From positions 62,001-126,000 of the forward strand of contig SEDO01000003.1 in the NCBI GenBank assembly GCA_004211595.1: a DNA stretch of 64,000 nucleotides. The letters are read 5' to 3'. The DNA comes from Pedobacter sp. (lineage in GTDB: Bacteria > Bacteroidota > Bacteroidia > Sphingobacteriales > Sphingobacteriaceae). The notes beneath the pieces are model-generated. The model ran no database searches. It was given only the letters and a program-made list of their open reading frames with translations, and was not told where the DNA came from. Positions 46,527-54,714 of this stretch are shown piece by piece; position 1 is the stretch's first letter, and the number at the start of each line of letters is the position of its first letter. The translations under genes and the position numbers were made by a program.

Positions 46527-47609
46527 ATGTCATCCTTTAAATTAAGAAAAGAGAAAGATTGTTTAAACTGTGGAGCACAGGTGGAACAAACCTATTGCCC
46601 TCATTGTGGTCAAGAAAACATTGAATTGAAAGAAAATGCCCTGCATATGGTGGTACACACCATTGCCGACTATTTTCATTTTGATAATAAATTTTTTAAA
46701 ACCCTCAAACCGCTTTTATATAAACCAGGCTTTTTACCAACAGAATATGTTAAAGGTAAACGAGCTTCCTACCTGCATCCAATAAAGATGTATATCTTTA
46801 TCAGTATTGTATTTTTCATTTTTATAGCGAGTAATTCTAAATCAGACAAAGAGAATAATGCAAAAAAGGCGGAAACAACAGCATTAAAGAAAAATGTTCC
46901 TGATTCAACCCATAATTTATCAAAAAGGGAATTAAACCTTGCAATAGATATCTTAGATAAAAGCCAATTGATAAGTCAGGACCTGAAAGATAGTCTGCAA
47001 TTATTAAATAAAAATATCCAATCGGCACCAAAATCCAATTCAACAGAAATTAAGGATACTTTAAATAAGAAAAACCAATTTTCTAAGTACAATACTAAAG
47101 AAGCGTACTTTGAAAGTCAGGAAAAACTACCTATTGCGGAGCGAGATAACAGAATTGTAAGAAATTTAAGCCTAAAAACAATCGAATTACAGCAAAAAGA
47201 AAATGCAAAAGAATTACTAATTAAAGAACTTTTCAAAAACGTCCCTAAAATGATGTTTGTATTATTGCCCTTATTCGCTATAATATTAAAAATTGTGTAT
47301 TGGCGTAAAAAAAGGTATTATTACGAACATTTGATCTATTCCTTTCATCTCCATTCCGCCCTCTTTTTGTCATTTTTAACGTATGTTATAATAGATTATA
47401 GTTTCTCTTTATTTTATAGTATTCATACATGGTTGATACTTGGCCTTATTTTTTATATGAATTGGTACACTTACCGATCTTTAAGAGTCTTTTATGGAAG
47501 TTCTAGATGGGTAACCGTTTTTAAATTTTGCCTTTTAGGTTTTAGTTACATTTTTATACTAGCTTTTTGCTTAGTAGGCCTTCTTGGAATAAGCTTATAT
47601 ACAGTTTAA
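46527..47609 (+). CDS. DUF3667 family membrane protein with N-terminal zinc ribbon
   Basis: 'CLNCGAQVEQTYCPHCGQEN'; 'ALHMVVHTIADYFHFDNKFFKTLKPLLYKPGFLPTEYVKGKRASYLHPIKMYIFIS'. Confidence 0.88.
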   Translation: MSSFKLRKEKDCLNCGAQVEQTYCPHCGQENIELKENALHMVVHTIADYFHFDNKFFKTLKPLLYKPGFLPTEYVKGKRASYLHPIKMYIFISIVFFIFIASNSKSDKENNAKKAETTALKKNVPDSTHNLSKRELNLAIDILDKSQLISQDLKDSLQLLNKNIQSAPKSNSTEIKDTLNKKNQFSKYNTKEAYFESQEKLPIAERDNRIVRNLSLKTIELQQKENAKELLIKELFKNVPKMMFVLLPLFAIILKIVYWRKKRYYYEHLIYSFHLHSALFLSFLTYVIIDYSFSLFYSIHTWLILGLIFYMNWYTYRSLRVFYGSSRWVTVFKFCLLGFSYIFILAFCLVGLLGISLYTV

Positions 47610-47683
47610 CTATTTTTAATACGCTATATAAGCATTTAATTAAAAGTCACAAATAAAACGTAAAGAAATTTCCATAAAGCATA

Positions 47684-47712
47684 AAAAAGCCTCGTATATG
47701 CGAGGCTTTATA
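47684..47712. terminator. Bidirectional Rho-independent terminator between DUF3667 gene and gltA
   Basis: AAAAAGCCTCG-TATATG-CGAGGCTTTAT. Confidence 0.75.
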
Positions 47713-47762
47713 TTTAAAATGAATCTTAAATCGAAGTATTGTTATAAACAACCTTCAATTAT

Positions 47763-49049
47763 TTATCTTTCGTTAATTGGAACGAACTTTTGGTCTACAT
47801 CCCCCACGTATATCTGACGTGGTCTACCAATAGGTTCATTATTCTCATGCATTTCTTTCCACTGTGCAATCCATCCAGGTAAACGACCTAAGGCAAATAA
47901 GACCGTAAACATATCGGTTGGGAAACCTAATGCTCTGTAAATAATTCCTGAATAGAAATCTACGTTTGGATAAAGCTTGCGATCGATGAAGTAAGGATCA
48001 CTTAACGCAGCTTCTTCTAATTTTTTGGCGATTTCTAAAACAGGATCATTAATACCTAATTTATTTAACACATCGTCACAGGCTTTTTTAATGATTTTAG
48101 CACGAGGATCGAAGTTTTTATAAACTCTATGACCAAAGCCCATCATGCGGAAAGGATCGTTTTTATCTTTAGCTTTATTAATCCATTTTTCAGTATCCCC
48201 ACCGTCAGCTTTAATCAATTCTAACATCTCGATTACCGCTTGGTTAGCACCACCATGTAATGGACCCCAAAGCGCAGAAATACCAGCTGAAACTGAAGCA
48301 TAGATATTACAATCAGAAGAACCTACAATTCTAACTGTCGATGAAGAACAATTTTGTTCGTGATCTGCATGAAGAATTAATAGCGTATTCATGGCATTGA
48401 CTACCACAGGATCAATTTCCACTTCTTCGGTACGTTGACCAAAAATCATATGAATAAAATTGGTTACATAGTCGTATTTATTCTTTGGATAAATAAGCGG
48501 ATGTCCTAATGATTTCTTATAGATAAAGGATACAATAGTTGGAAACTTAGCCAACAATTTAATCATCGTTAAATCTAATTCCTCTTTCGAAGAGTTTGCT
48601 TTTAACGACTCTGGATAAAAAGTCGACAAGGAACAAACTAATGAAGCCAATTGTGCCATTGGGTGAGATTTAGACGGATAACCATCTAAAAATTTCTTCA
48701 TATCCTCGTGAATTAAGGTATGACGGCTAATGGTATTTTGAAAATTATCTAATTCTGATTGAGTTGGCAGCTTTCCATAAATAAGCAAATAAGTTACTTC
48801 TAAAAAGCTCGACTTTTCTGCTAATTCTTCAATGGCATATCCACGATATTTTAAAACACCTAATTCTCCATCTAAAAATGTGATTGCACTTTTAGTTGAA
48901 CCTGTATTTTTAAATCCAGAATCCAAGGTTACATACCCTGTTAAATCACGTAATTTCGAAATATCAATAGCTTTTTCACCTTCTGTACCAGTAATTACTG
49001 GGAATTCGAAAGTCTGTCCACCAATCTTAATTTCTGCTATATCTGACAT
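47763..49049 (-). CDS. gltA: Citrate synthase
   Basis: 'LRDLTGYVTLDSGFKNTGSTKSAITFLDGELGVLKYRGYAIEELA', 'LHADHEQNCSSSTVRIVGSSDCNIYASVSAGISALWGPLHGGANQAV', 'MGFGHRVYKNFDPRA'. Confidence 0.97.
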   Translation of the reverse strand: MSDIAEIKIGGQTFEFPVITGTEGEKAIDISKLRDLTGYVTLDSGFKNTGSTKSAITFLDGELGVLKYRGYAIEELAEKSSFLEVTYLLIYGKLPTQSELDNFQNTISRHTLIHEDMKKFLDGYPSKSHPMAQLASLVCSLSTFYPESLKANSSKEELDLTMIKLLAKFPTIVSFIYKKSLGHPLIYPKNKYDYVTNFIHMIFGQRTEEVEIDPVVVNAMNTLLILHADHEQNCSSSTVRIVGSSDCNIYASVSAGISALWGPLHGGANQAVIEMLELIKADGGDTEKWINKAKDKNDPFRMMGFGHRVYKNFDPRAKIIKKACDDVLNKLGINDPVLEIAKKLEEAALSDPYFIDRKLYPNVDFYSGIIYRALGFPTDMFTVLFALGRLPGWIAQWKEMHENNEPIGRPRQIYVGDVDQKFVPINER

Positions 49050-49073
49050 AAATTATTATTTTATTATACTGAA

Positions 49074-49081
49074 CAAATTTA
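49074..49081 (-). promoter_or_regulatory. -7 box TAAATTTG (minus strand) for gltA
   Basis: CAAATTTA on + strand, 25 nt upstream of gltA ATG. Confidence 0.5.
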
Positions 49082-49114
49082 GTTAATCTGAATTAAAAAC
49101 ATCACATTGAAATC

Positions 49115-49128
49115 TAACATTAATGTTA
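49115..49128. promoter_or_regulatory. Perfect 14-bp palindrome TAACATTAATGTTA upstream of gltA
   Basis: 5-4-5 dyad (TAACA-TTAA-TGTTA), roughly 50 bp upstream of predicted gltA TSS. Confidence 0.45.
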
Positions 49129-49149
49129 AAAAATCGTTAAATCACAATT

Positions 49150-49683
49150 TTATTTTGCTATCAATTCTTCTATAACTCCCCCACATTCCATCATCTCATC
49201 TCCAAAATATGGATTTTGAATTTTTTCCTCAGAAGCCAACCAATCACCGCCTGTATCCTTATTGGCCATTGGACAGTGTTGAACATATACAATACCAGAT
49301 AAAATAGTAGCATTTTTAAACATCGCAATTACATCATTGCTCAAGGCAGTAAATATTTTGCGTTGTTCAGCTAAATCAGTCGTATTGGAAATTTGAGTAG
49401 CTAATACCGCGGTATTTTCACAACCAGGTTGAGCATTTAAAGTGCCTATTAACACTTTAGCGGCTTCTTGAGCCTCTGTAGCATTACTTTTAACTAAAGC
49501 ATCTTTTAAATTGATATAATCTGTATAAATTTGAGCTATTTTCGCATCTTCAAATTTTAAAACTTCATTTAATGTACTGTCACTCGCTACCACGGCAGTA
49601 GAATCTTGAACTTGATTTTGCTTAGTTTCGCTTTGGCAAGCCATTAAACCTAAAACACAGGCTATCCCTAAAATTTTTTTCAT
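49150..49683 (-). CDS. DUF3347-like lipoprotein
   Basis: Lipobox 'LGLMACQS'; 'YTDYINLKDALVKSNATEAQEAAKVLI', C-term 'YVQHCPMANKDTGGDWLASEEKIQNPYFGDEMMECGGV'. Confidence 0.88.
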   Translation of the reverse strand: MKKILGIACVLGLMACQSETKQNQVQDSTAVVASDSTLNEVLKFEDAKIAQIYTDYINLKDALVKSNATEAQEAAKVLIGTLNAQPGCENTAVLATQISNTTDLAEQRKIFTALSNDVIAMFKNATILSGIVYVQHCPMANKDTGGDWLASEEKIQNPYFGDEMMECGGVIEELIAK

Positions 49684-49854
49684 TATATAAAAATTAAATG
49701 TTCACTAACTGAAAGACCAAATTTCAAAACAATTAGTTTCAGTTTTCTTAAGAAATTCGCTCAAAATACTATAATTTCTCAAAATTACCTAAACCCTTAG
49801 ACAAAAACTTTTGAAGAAGTCGATGAGCAGCACCTCAATAATGCTAAAAAATAC

Positions 49855-49862
49855 TATTTTTG
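49855..49862 (+). promoter_or_regulatory. -7 box TATTTTTG upstream of lysS
   Basis: Exact TAnnTTTG match; ORF track TTG start (49860) lies inside it. Confidence 0.55.
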
Positions 49863-49877
49863 CAAAAAATTATACAG

Positions 49878-51599
49878 ATGAGTATAGGATTATCAGAACA
49901 AGAAATTCAAAGACGCGAATCCCTCAATCAATTGCGTGAAATGGGTATTAATCCATACCCTGCAGAGGCATATGAAATAAATGCCTACGCTGCCGATATT
50001 AACGAAAATTACGACAGAGATAAAACAGCCTATAAGAACATCAGTATGGCTGGCAGAATTATGACCAGACGCATCATGGGTTCGGCTTCATTTGCAGAAT
50101 TACAAGACACTACCGGTCGTGTTCAGCTTTATCTAAAAAGGGACGATTTATGTCCAGATGAAGATAAAAGTTTATATAATATCGTATTCAAAAAGCTTTT
50201 AGATTTAGGTGACTATATTGGGATTAAAGGCTATGTCTTTACAACACAAACAGGAGAAATTTCTGTTCATGTTACATCCTTTACATTATTAGCTAAATCC
50301 TTAAAACCTCTTCCTGTCGTAAAACGGGATGATGATGGAAATATCTACGATGGGTTTACTGACCCTGAGTTGAGATATAGAATGCGCTATGTAGATTTAA
50401 CGGTAAATCCTTCTTACAAGCAAATTTTCATCAATCGTTCCAAAGTAATTAATACCATGCGTCAATACTTTGACAGCCAAGGTTGGATGGAAGTGGAAAC
50501 ACCAATTTTACAAGCTATTCATGGGGGTGCTGCAGCTAGACCATTTACTACACATCACAATACTTTAGATATGCCTTTATTTTTACGTATTGCCAATGAG
50601 CTCTACTTAAAAAGATTGATAGTTGCAGGTTTTGATGGCGTATATGAGTTTGGCAAAATGTTTAGAAATGAAGGTATGGATCGTACCCACAATCCAGAAT
50701 TCACCTCTATGGAAATTTACGTTGCCTATAAGGATTATGTGTGGATGATGGAAATGGTAGAAAACTGTTTAGAAAAAGTAGCCCTAGCTATTCATGGAAC
50801 ATCACTTGTACCGGTAGGTAACCATGAAATTAATTTTGCTGGTCCATACAAAAAATTAACGATGTATGAGTCCATTCAAAAATATACTGGAATTGATGTT
50901 TCTGCGATGTCAGAGGCCGAAATTGCAGGTGTTTGTAAAGATCTAGGTATTGAAATCAATGACTCTATGGGTAGAGGTAAATTAATTGATGAAATCTTTG
51001 GGGCCAAAGTGGAAGCCAATTTAATTCAACCTACCTATATCACCGATTATCCTATTGAAATGACTCCATTGGCTAAAAAGCATAGATCCAAAGAGGGTTT
51101 AGTGGAGCGTTTCGAATTATTTGTAAATGGGAAAGAAATTGCTAATGCCTATTCAGAATTAAATGATCCTATTGATCAAAGAGAACGTTTTGAGGATCAA
51201 TTAAAATTAGCCGCCAGAGGCGATGATGAAGCAATGGCCATGGATGAGGATTTTGTAAGAGCCTTGGAATATGGCATGCCACCTACTTCAGGATTAGGGA
51301 TCGGAATTGACCGCTTAGTGATGTTAATGACCAACCAATCTACTATTCAGGAAGTATTATTTTTCCCGCAAATGCGTCCTGAAAAGAAAGCTAAAGTGAC
51401 AACTGATCAGGATTTCATCGATTTAGGAATACCAGCTGAATGGGTACCTGTACTTCGGAAAATGGGCTTTAATACAATCGAAGAATTGAAAGCGGGCAAT
51501 CCAAATAAAGTTTTCAATGATTTAGGTGGAATGCGAAAAAAAATGAAACTGGAAATAACCATGCCTAACAAAGAAGACGTATTAAACTGGTTTAATTAA
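49878..51599 (+). CDS. lysS: Lysyl-tRNA synthetase (class II) with C-terminal extension
   Basis: 'RYRMRYVDLTVNPSYKQIFINRSKVINTMRQYFDSQGWMEVETPILQAIHGGAAARPFTTHHN', 'FRNEGMDRTHNPEFTSMEIYVAY', 'PTSGLGIGIDRLVMLMTN'. Confidence 0.96.
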   Translation: MSIGLSEQEIQRRESLNQLREMGINPYPAEAYEINAYAADINENYDRDKTAYKNISMAGRIMTRRIMGSASFAELQDTTGRVQLYLKRDDLCPDEDKSLYNIVFKKLLDLGDYIGIKGYVFTTQTGEISVHVTSFTLLAKSLKPLPVVKRDDDGNIYDGFTDPELRYRMRYVDLTVNPSYKQIFINRSKVINTMRQYFDSQGWMEVETPILQAIHGGAAARPFTTHHNTLDMPLFLRIANELYLKRLIVAGFDGVYEFGKMFRNEGMDRTHNPEFTSMEIYVAYKDYVWMMEMVENCLEKVALAIHGTSLVPVGNHEINFAGPYKKLTMYESIQKYTGIDVSAMSEAEIAGVCKDLGIEINDSMGRGKLIDEIFGAKVEANLIQPTYITDYPIEMTPLAKKHRSKEGLVERFELFVNGKEIANAYSELNDPIDQRERFEDQLKLAARGDDEAMAMDEDFVRALEYGMPPTSGLGIGIDRLVMLMTNQSTIQEVLFFPQMRPEKKAKVTTDQDFIDLGIPAEWVPVLRKMGFNTIEELKAGNPNKVFNDLGGMRKKMKLEITMPNKEDVLNWFN

Positions 51600-51637
51600 T
51601 TTCCTTAAAAATATAGTCTTATTTTTTATAGTATTTT

Positions 51638-51674
51638 AAAAGCCTCGGGTGAATTGCATCCGAGGCTTTTTTTT
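51638..51674 (+). terminator. Strong Rho-independent terminator after lysS
   Basis: AAAAGCCTCGGGTG-AATTG-CATCCGAGGCTTTT with long T-run. Confidence 0.85.
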
Positions 51675-51729
51675 AAGTTTCATTTTGCCTTTGGGAAAAC
51701 TAGAGGGGTCTAATTTCAGAAAGCACTTA

Positions 51730-51841
51730 GTCGGATTTAGGTCGCAATTTAGTCGCAATTTAGTCGGGTTTCAGTCGGCTATACACCGACTGAAACCCGA
51801 CCGAAACCCGACCGAAATCCGACCGAAATCCGACCGAAACC
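51730..51841. repeat. Mirrored array of 11-bp repeats forming a long imperfect hairpin
   Basis: Left arm GTCGGATTTAG|GTCGCAATTTA|GTCGCAATTTA|GTCGGGTTTCA|GTCGG, loop CTATACA, right arm CCGAC|TGAAACCCGAC|CGAAACCCGAC|CGAAATCCGAC|CGAAATCCGAC|CGAAACC. Confidence 0.93.
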
Positions 51842-51890
51842 TAAAGTAATATCAAATTTCATTAGATAGTGGGCATAATCTGACCACAAA

Positions 51891-51916
51891 AAAAGGAGTT
51901 ATTAAACTCCCTTTTC
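51891..51916 (-). terminator. Rho-independent terminator for DinB-family gene (possibly bidirectional)
   Basis: AAAAGGAGTT-ATTA-AACTCCCTTTT. Confidence 0.65.
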
Positions 51917-51937
51917 TTTAATTATTTTTTTAAATTT

Positions 51938-52435
51938 TTAAAATTGCTTTTCGTCAGCTGAAGGCCCATAAATGCCTGGAAGTGGAACATCTAACATTCT
52001 TAAGTATACAGATAATTGTCCCCTATGATGTATAAGATGATTATTCACAATAAATCTAATCGCGCCAGCTTTAGGTAATTTTGCAATCACGTGTTCACCC
52101 GCTCTTAAGGTCCATTCTGAAAAATAATTTTCCTCTGTAAAATTAGCTAAAGCGGTCTCATTAAATTGTTGATTGGCTTTTAAACTTGCTGAAAGCTCCT
52201 CAGATGAACTTGCTTTAAATGGCACATAATCGGTATGAAAGTTAAAATCATTAGAATTTAACACATGTCCCATCCATCCATGTAGCTCAACTATATGACT
52301 AGCTAATTCACCTAAACTCATAGATTTAGGATGTGGTTTATAATCCAATTTTTCACTTGGAATAACCTCAATCATACGCAATGTATTCTGGGTTTCTCTT
52401 TCTACCTCAATGGCTAATGCTTGTTGTATACTCAT
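51938..52435 (-). CDS. DinB family protein
   Basis: 'PHPKSMSLGELASHIVELHGWMGHVL', 'FIVNNHLIHHRGQLSVYLRMLDVPLPGIYGPSADE'. Confidence 0.92.
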   Translation of the reverse strand: MSIQQALAIEVERETQNTLRMIEVIPSEKLDYKPHPKSMSLGELASHIVELHGWMGHVLNSNDFNFHTDYVPFKASSSEELSASLKANQQFNETALANFTEENYFSEWTLRAGEHVIAKLPKAGAIRFIVNNHLIHHRGQLSVYLRMLDVPLPGIYGPSADEKQF

Positions 52436-52550
52436 ATTTTTAAAATTTCTATTAATTTATGGAAAATACGGTTGTAATAAAAAATAAAAACAAAAATCTT
52501 ATAGAAAGGGTTATCTAATTAGCGACGCAAAAACTTAAACTATCCCGATT

Positions 52551-52763
52551 ATGCAAAACAGTCAAATAGAAATCACTGATCAAGAATACTGCATTAAATT
52601 GAGCAGACAAGTATTTTCCATTGGATTACTGCATCAATTAATTCGAAAAATTCAGCAACATGAAAATGTGAATCCACAATTCGATTTGGAAGATTCTAAC
52701 CACTTTCCACAAGCTTTTGGTTTGGAACAAAAATATAGTCCTGCTGGAGTAGAAAATAAATGA
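52551..52763 (+). CDS. Small uncharacterised protein (70 aa)
   Basis: ATG ORF in otherwise empty region, stop 3 nt from convergent gene end; no domain recognised. Confidence 0.45.
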   Translation: MQNSQIEITDQEYCIKLSRQVFSIGLLHQLIRKIQQHENVNPQFDLEDSNHFPQAFGLEQKYSPAGVENK

Positions 52764-52766
52764 TTT

Positions 52767-53312
52767 TTATCTATTAGCGTATCGCACTTGCTGAGCTTTA
52801 TCCATCATACCCATTTGATCTTTCATCATTTTAATTTGATCGGCAAGCAATTTGTTTTTATCCGCTTTTTTAGCCTCAGATAAGTACATTTGAGCTTCTC
52901 TTTTATTGCGTTTTGCCATGGCGATTCCGGCTAAACTCAATTTAGCCATAGCGATATTATGATCCATTTGCAATCCATAACTCAAAGCTTGCTTAAAAAA
53001 CTTTTCAGCTTTCATCGGCGCTTTTCGAGATTCAATTAAACCTAAAAGTAAATGGTAATAACCAAATTGAAATTTATTCAGTTCCGACTTGTAGTTTTTA
53101 ATCAAATTTAACATCCCCTCTGCCTTGGCCATGTTTTCCTTACGCAAATACCATTGCGCCATTAACATTTTTTCATTGTAAAAGAACGTAACAATAAATA
53201 GAATACCAAGTAAAATTACTAATATTCCCCATGGCCAATAACCAATAACCATTAAAGTAATGGCAGCTCCAATTAAAGCAAATCCTAATATTAAACGAAT
53301 GAAATTTGGCAT
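52767..53312 (-). CDS. Membrane protein with C-terminal TPR-like helices
   Basis: N-terminal TM pair then 'AEGMLNLIKNYKSELNKFQFGYYHLLLGLIESRKAPMKAEKFFKQALSYGLQMDHNIAMAKLSLAGIA'; ORF track TTG start at 53330 lies in GATATTTG box, ATG at 53312 preferred. Confidence 0.72.
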   Translation of the reverse strand: MPNFIRLILGFALIGAAITLMVIGYWPWGILVILLGILFIVTFFYNEKMLMAQWYLRKENMAKAEGMLNLIKNYKSELNKFQFGYYHLLLGLIESRKAPMKAEKFFKQALSYGLQMDHNIAMAKLSLAGIAMAKRNKREAQMYLSEAKKADKNKLLADQIKMMKDQMGMMDKAQQVRYANR

Positions 53313-53429
53313 ACTTAAAATTTTAGGCAAATATCGTGTTTATATGTCAAATTATCGATTTAAATTTATAATTTCATAAAATTATTAAATATTTGTAAAC
53401 ACAATAGAACTGTACAGGCAGTCTGCAAA

Positions 53430-53948
53430 ATGAAAAAATTATTTTTAATTATCCTCACTTTTATGTCGCTATCTAGTCAAGCACAAGACTTAAATAAACA
53501 AATTTTCGATGCTACTCGAAACCTCAACATATTAATTAACGAATGTGACCGCAAAACTTTAGTAAATTTCGAAGAGTTCAAACCCACTTTTGATAATTTT
53601 TATAGAGATTATAAAGTAAATGAGGAAAAATTAGCCGCCCTGCAAGCTATTCCAATGGATTATCATATCACAATCGTTTTAGGAACCTGGTGTGGAGACA
53701 GCAAATATTGGGTACCTAATTTTTTAAAATTAACCGATGCTATAGGTATTCCTGAAAAGCAGTTGAAATTCGTCACCGTAGATGGCTCTAAAAAAACTGA
53801 AAATGGCTTATTAGATGGATTAAACATCTTAAAAGTGCCTACTTTCATTGTGTACAATAAAGAAAATCAAGAAATGGGTAGAATTATTGAAGGCCCTCAA
53901 GACACCTTAGAAGCAGAATTATTAACTATCCTAACGCCTAAAAAGTAA
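53430..53948 (+). CDS. Secreted thioredoxin-fold protein
   Basis: Signal peptide; 'ITIVLGTWCGDSKYWVPNFLKLTDAIGIPEKQLKFVTVDGSKK...LNILKVPTFIVYNKENQEMGRIIEGP'. Confidence 0.85.
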   Translation: MKKLFLIILTFMSLSSQAQDLNKQIFDATRNLNILINECDRKTLVNFEEFKPTFDNFYRDYKVNEEKLAALQAIPMDYHITIVLGTWCGDSKYWVPNFLKLTDAIGIPEKQLKFVTVDGSKKTENGLLDGLNILKVPTFIVYNKENQEMGRIIEGPQDTLEAELLTILTPKK

Positions 53949-53962
53949 GGGCTAAAAAAAGT

Positions 53963-54676
53963 ATGGGGGTGTCATCAAGCTGGGAGGATTTTTTAAGCCA
54001 AGAAAACCAACAGCCCTACATGCAAAAAATTTATGATTTTTTAGCACATGAAAGGCTATCTGGAAAGCTCATTTTTCCCCCTACAGAAAACATTTTTAAA
54101 ATATTTGAGCTATGCCCACTGGAGGACATTAAATTAGTTATCCTGGGACAAGATCCCTATCATCAAATACATCAAGCGCATGGCCTAGCTTTTAGTGTCC
54201 CATCCGGAATTAAAATTCCACCATCATTAGCTAACATTTATAAAGCCTTAAAAAATCAGATCCCCAACTTTCAAATTCCGAATCATGGGGACTTGACAGA
54301 ATGGGCTCAACAAGGGGTGTTTTTATTAAATACGAGTTTAACAGTTGAATATAGCAAGCCTGGCTCCCACAGTAAAATTGGATGGCAAACCTTCACTAAT
54401 GAAGTAATAAAACACATTTCTGCCTATCAAAAAGGTATTGTTTTTTTATTATGGGGGCAGCATGCACAGGGTAAAACAGCTTTAATAGATAGTACAAAGC
54501 ATTTAATTATTAAAACCGTACACCCTTCTCCCTTATCGGCTTATCAGGGATTTTTAAGTTCGACGCAATTTAAAGAAGCAAACGAATATTTAGAGAAACA
54601 AGGGAAGCTTCCTATTAATTGGCAATTAAGCGATACCGGTCACACAAAGGGTACCATTCAAATGAATTTGTTTTAA
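53963..54676 (+). CDS. ung: Uracil-DNA glycosylase
   Basis: 'VILGQDPYHQIHQAHGLAFSVP', 'GVFLLNTSLTVE', 'HPSPLSAYQGFLSS'. Confidence 0.96.
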   Translation: MGVSSSWEDFLSQENQQPYMQKIYDFLAHERLSGKLIFPPTENIFKIFELCPLEDIKLVILGQDPYHQIHQAHGLAFSVPSGIKIPPSLANIYKALKNQIPNFQIPNHGDLTEWAQQGVFLLNTSLTVEYSKPGSHSKIGWQTFTNEVIKHISAYQKGIVFLLWGQHAQGKTALIDSTKHLIIKTVHPSPLSAYQGFLSSTQFKEANEYLEKQGKLPINWQLSDTGHTKGTIQMNLF

Positions 54677-54714
54677 TTACGAATTGCCCTCGATTGGATT
54701 CTATATTGGGATGG

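Noticed and set aside
51730-51841. CRISPR-like array
   Set aside because: Units are contiguous 11-mers with no spacers, arms are inverted, and no cas genes are present in the window
51649-51849. 66-aa ORF across the 11-bp repeat array
   Set aside because: Starts inside the lysS terminator and its periodic RNPTEIRPKSDRN-like sequence is a by-product of the repeat; better explained as non-coding structure
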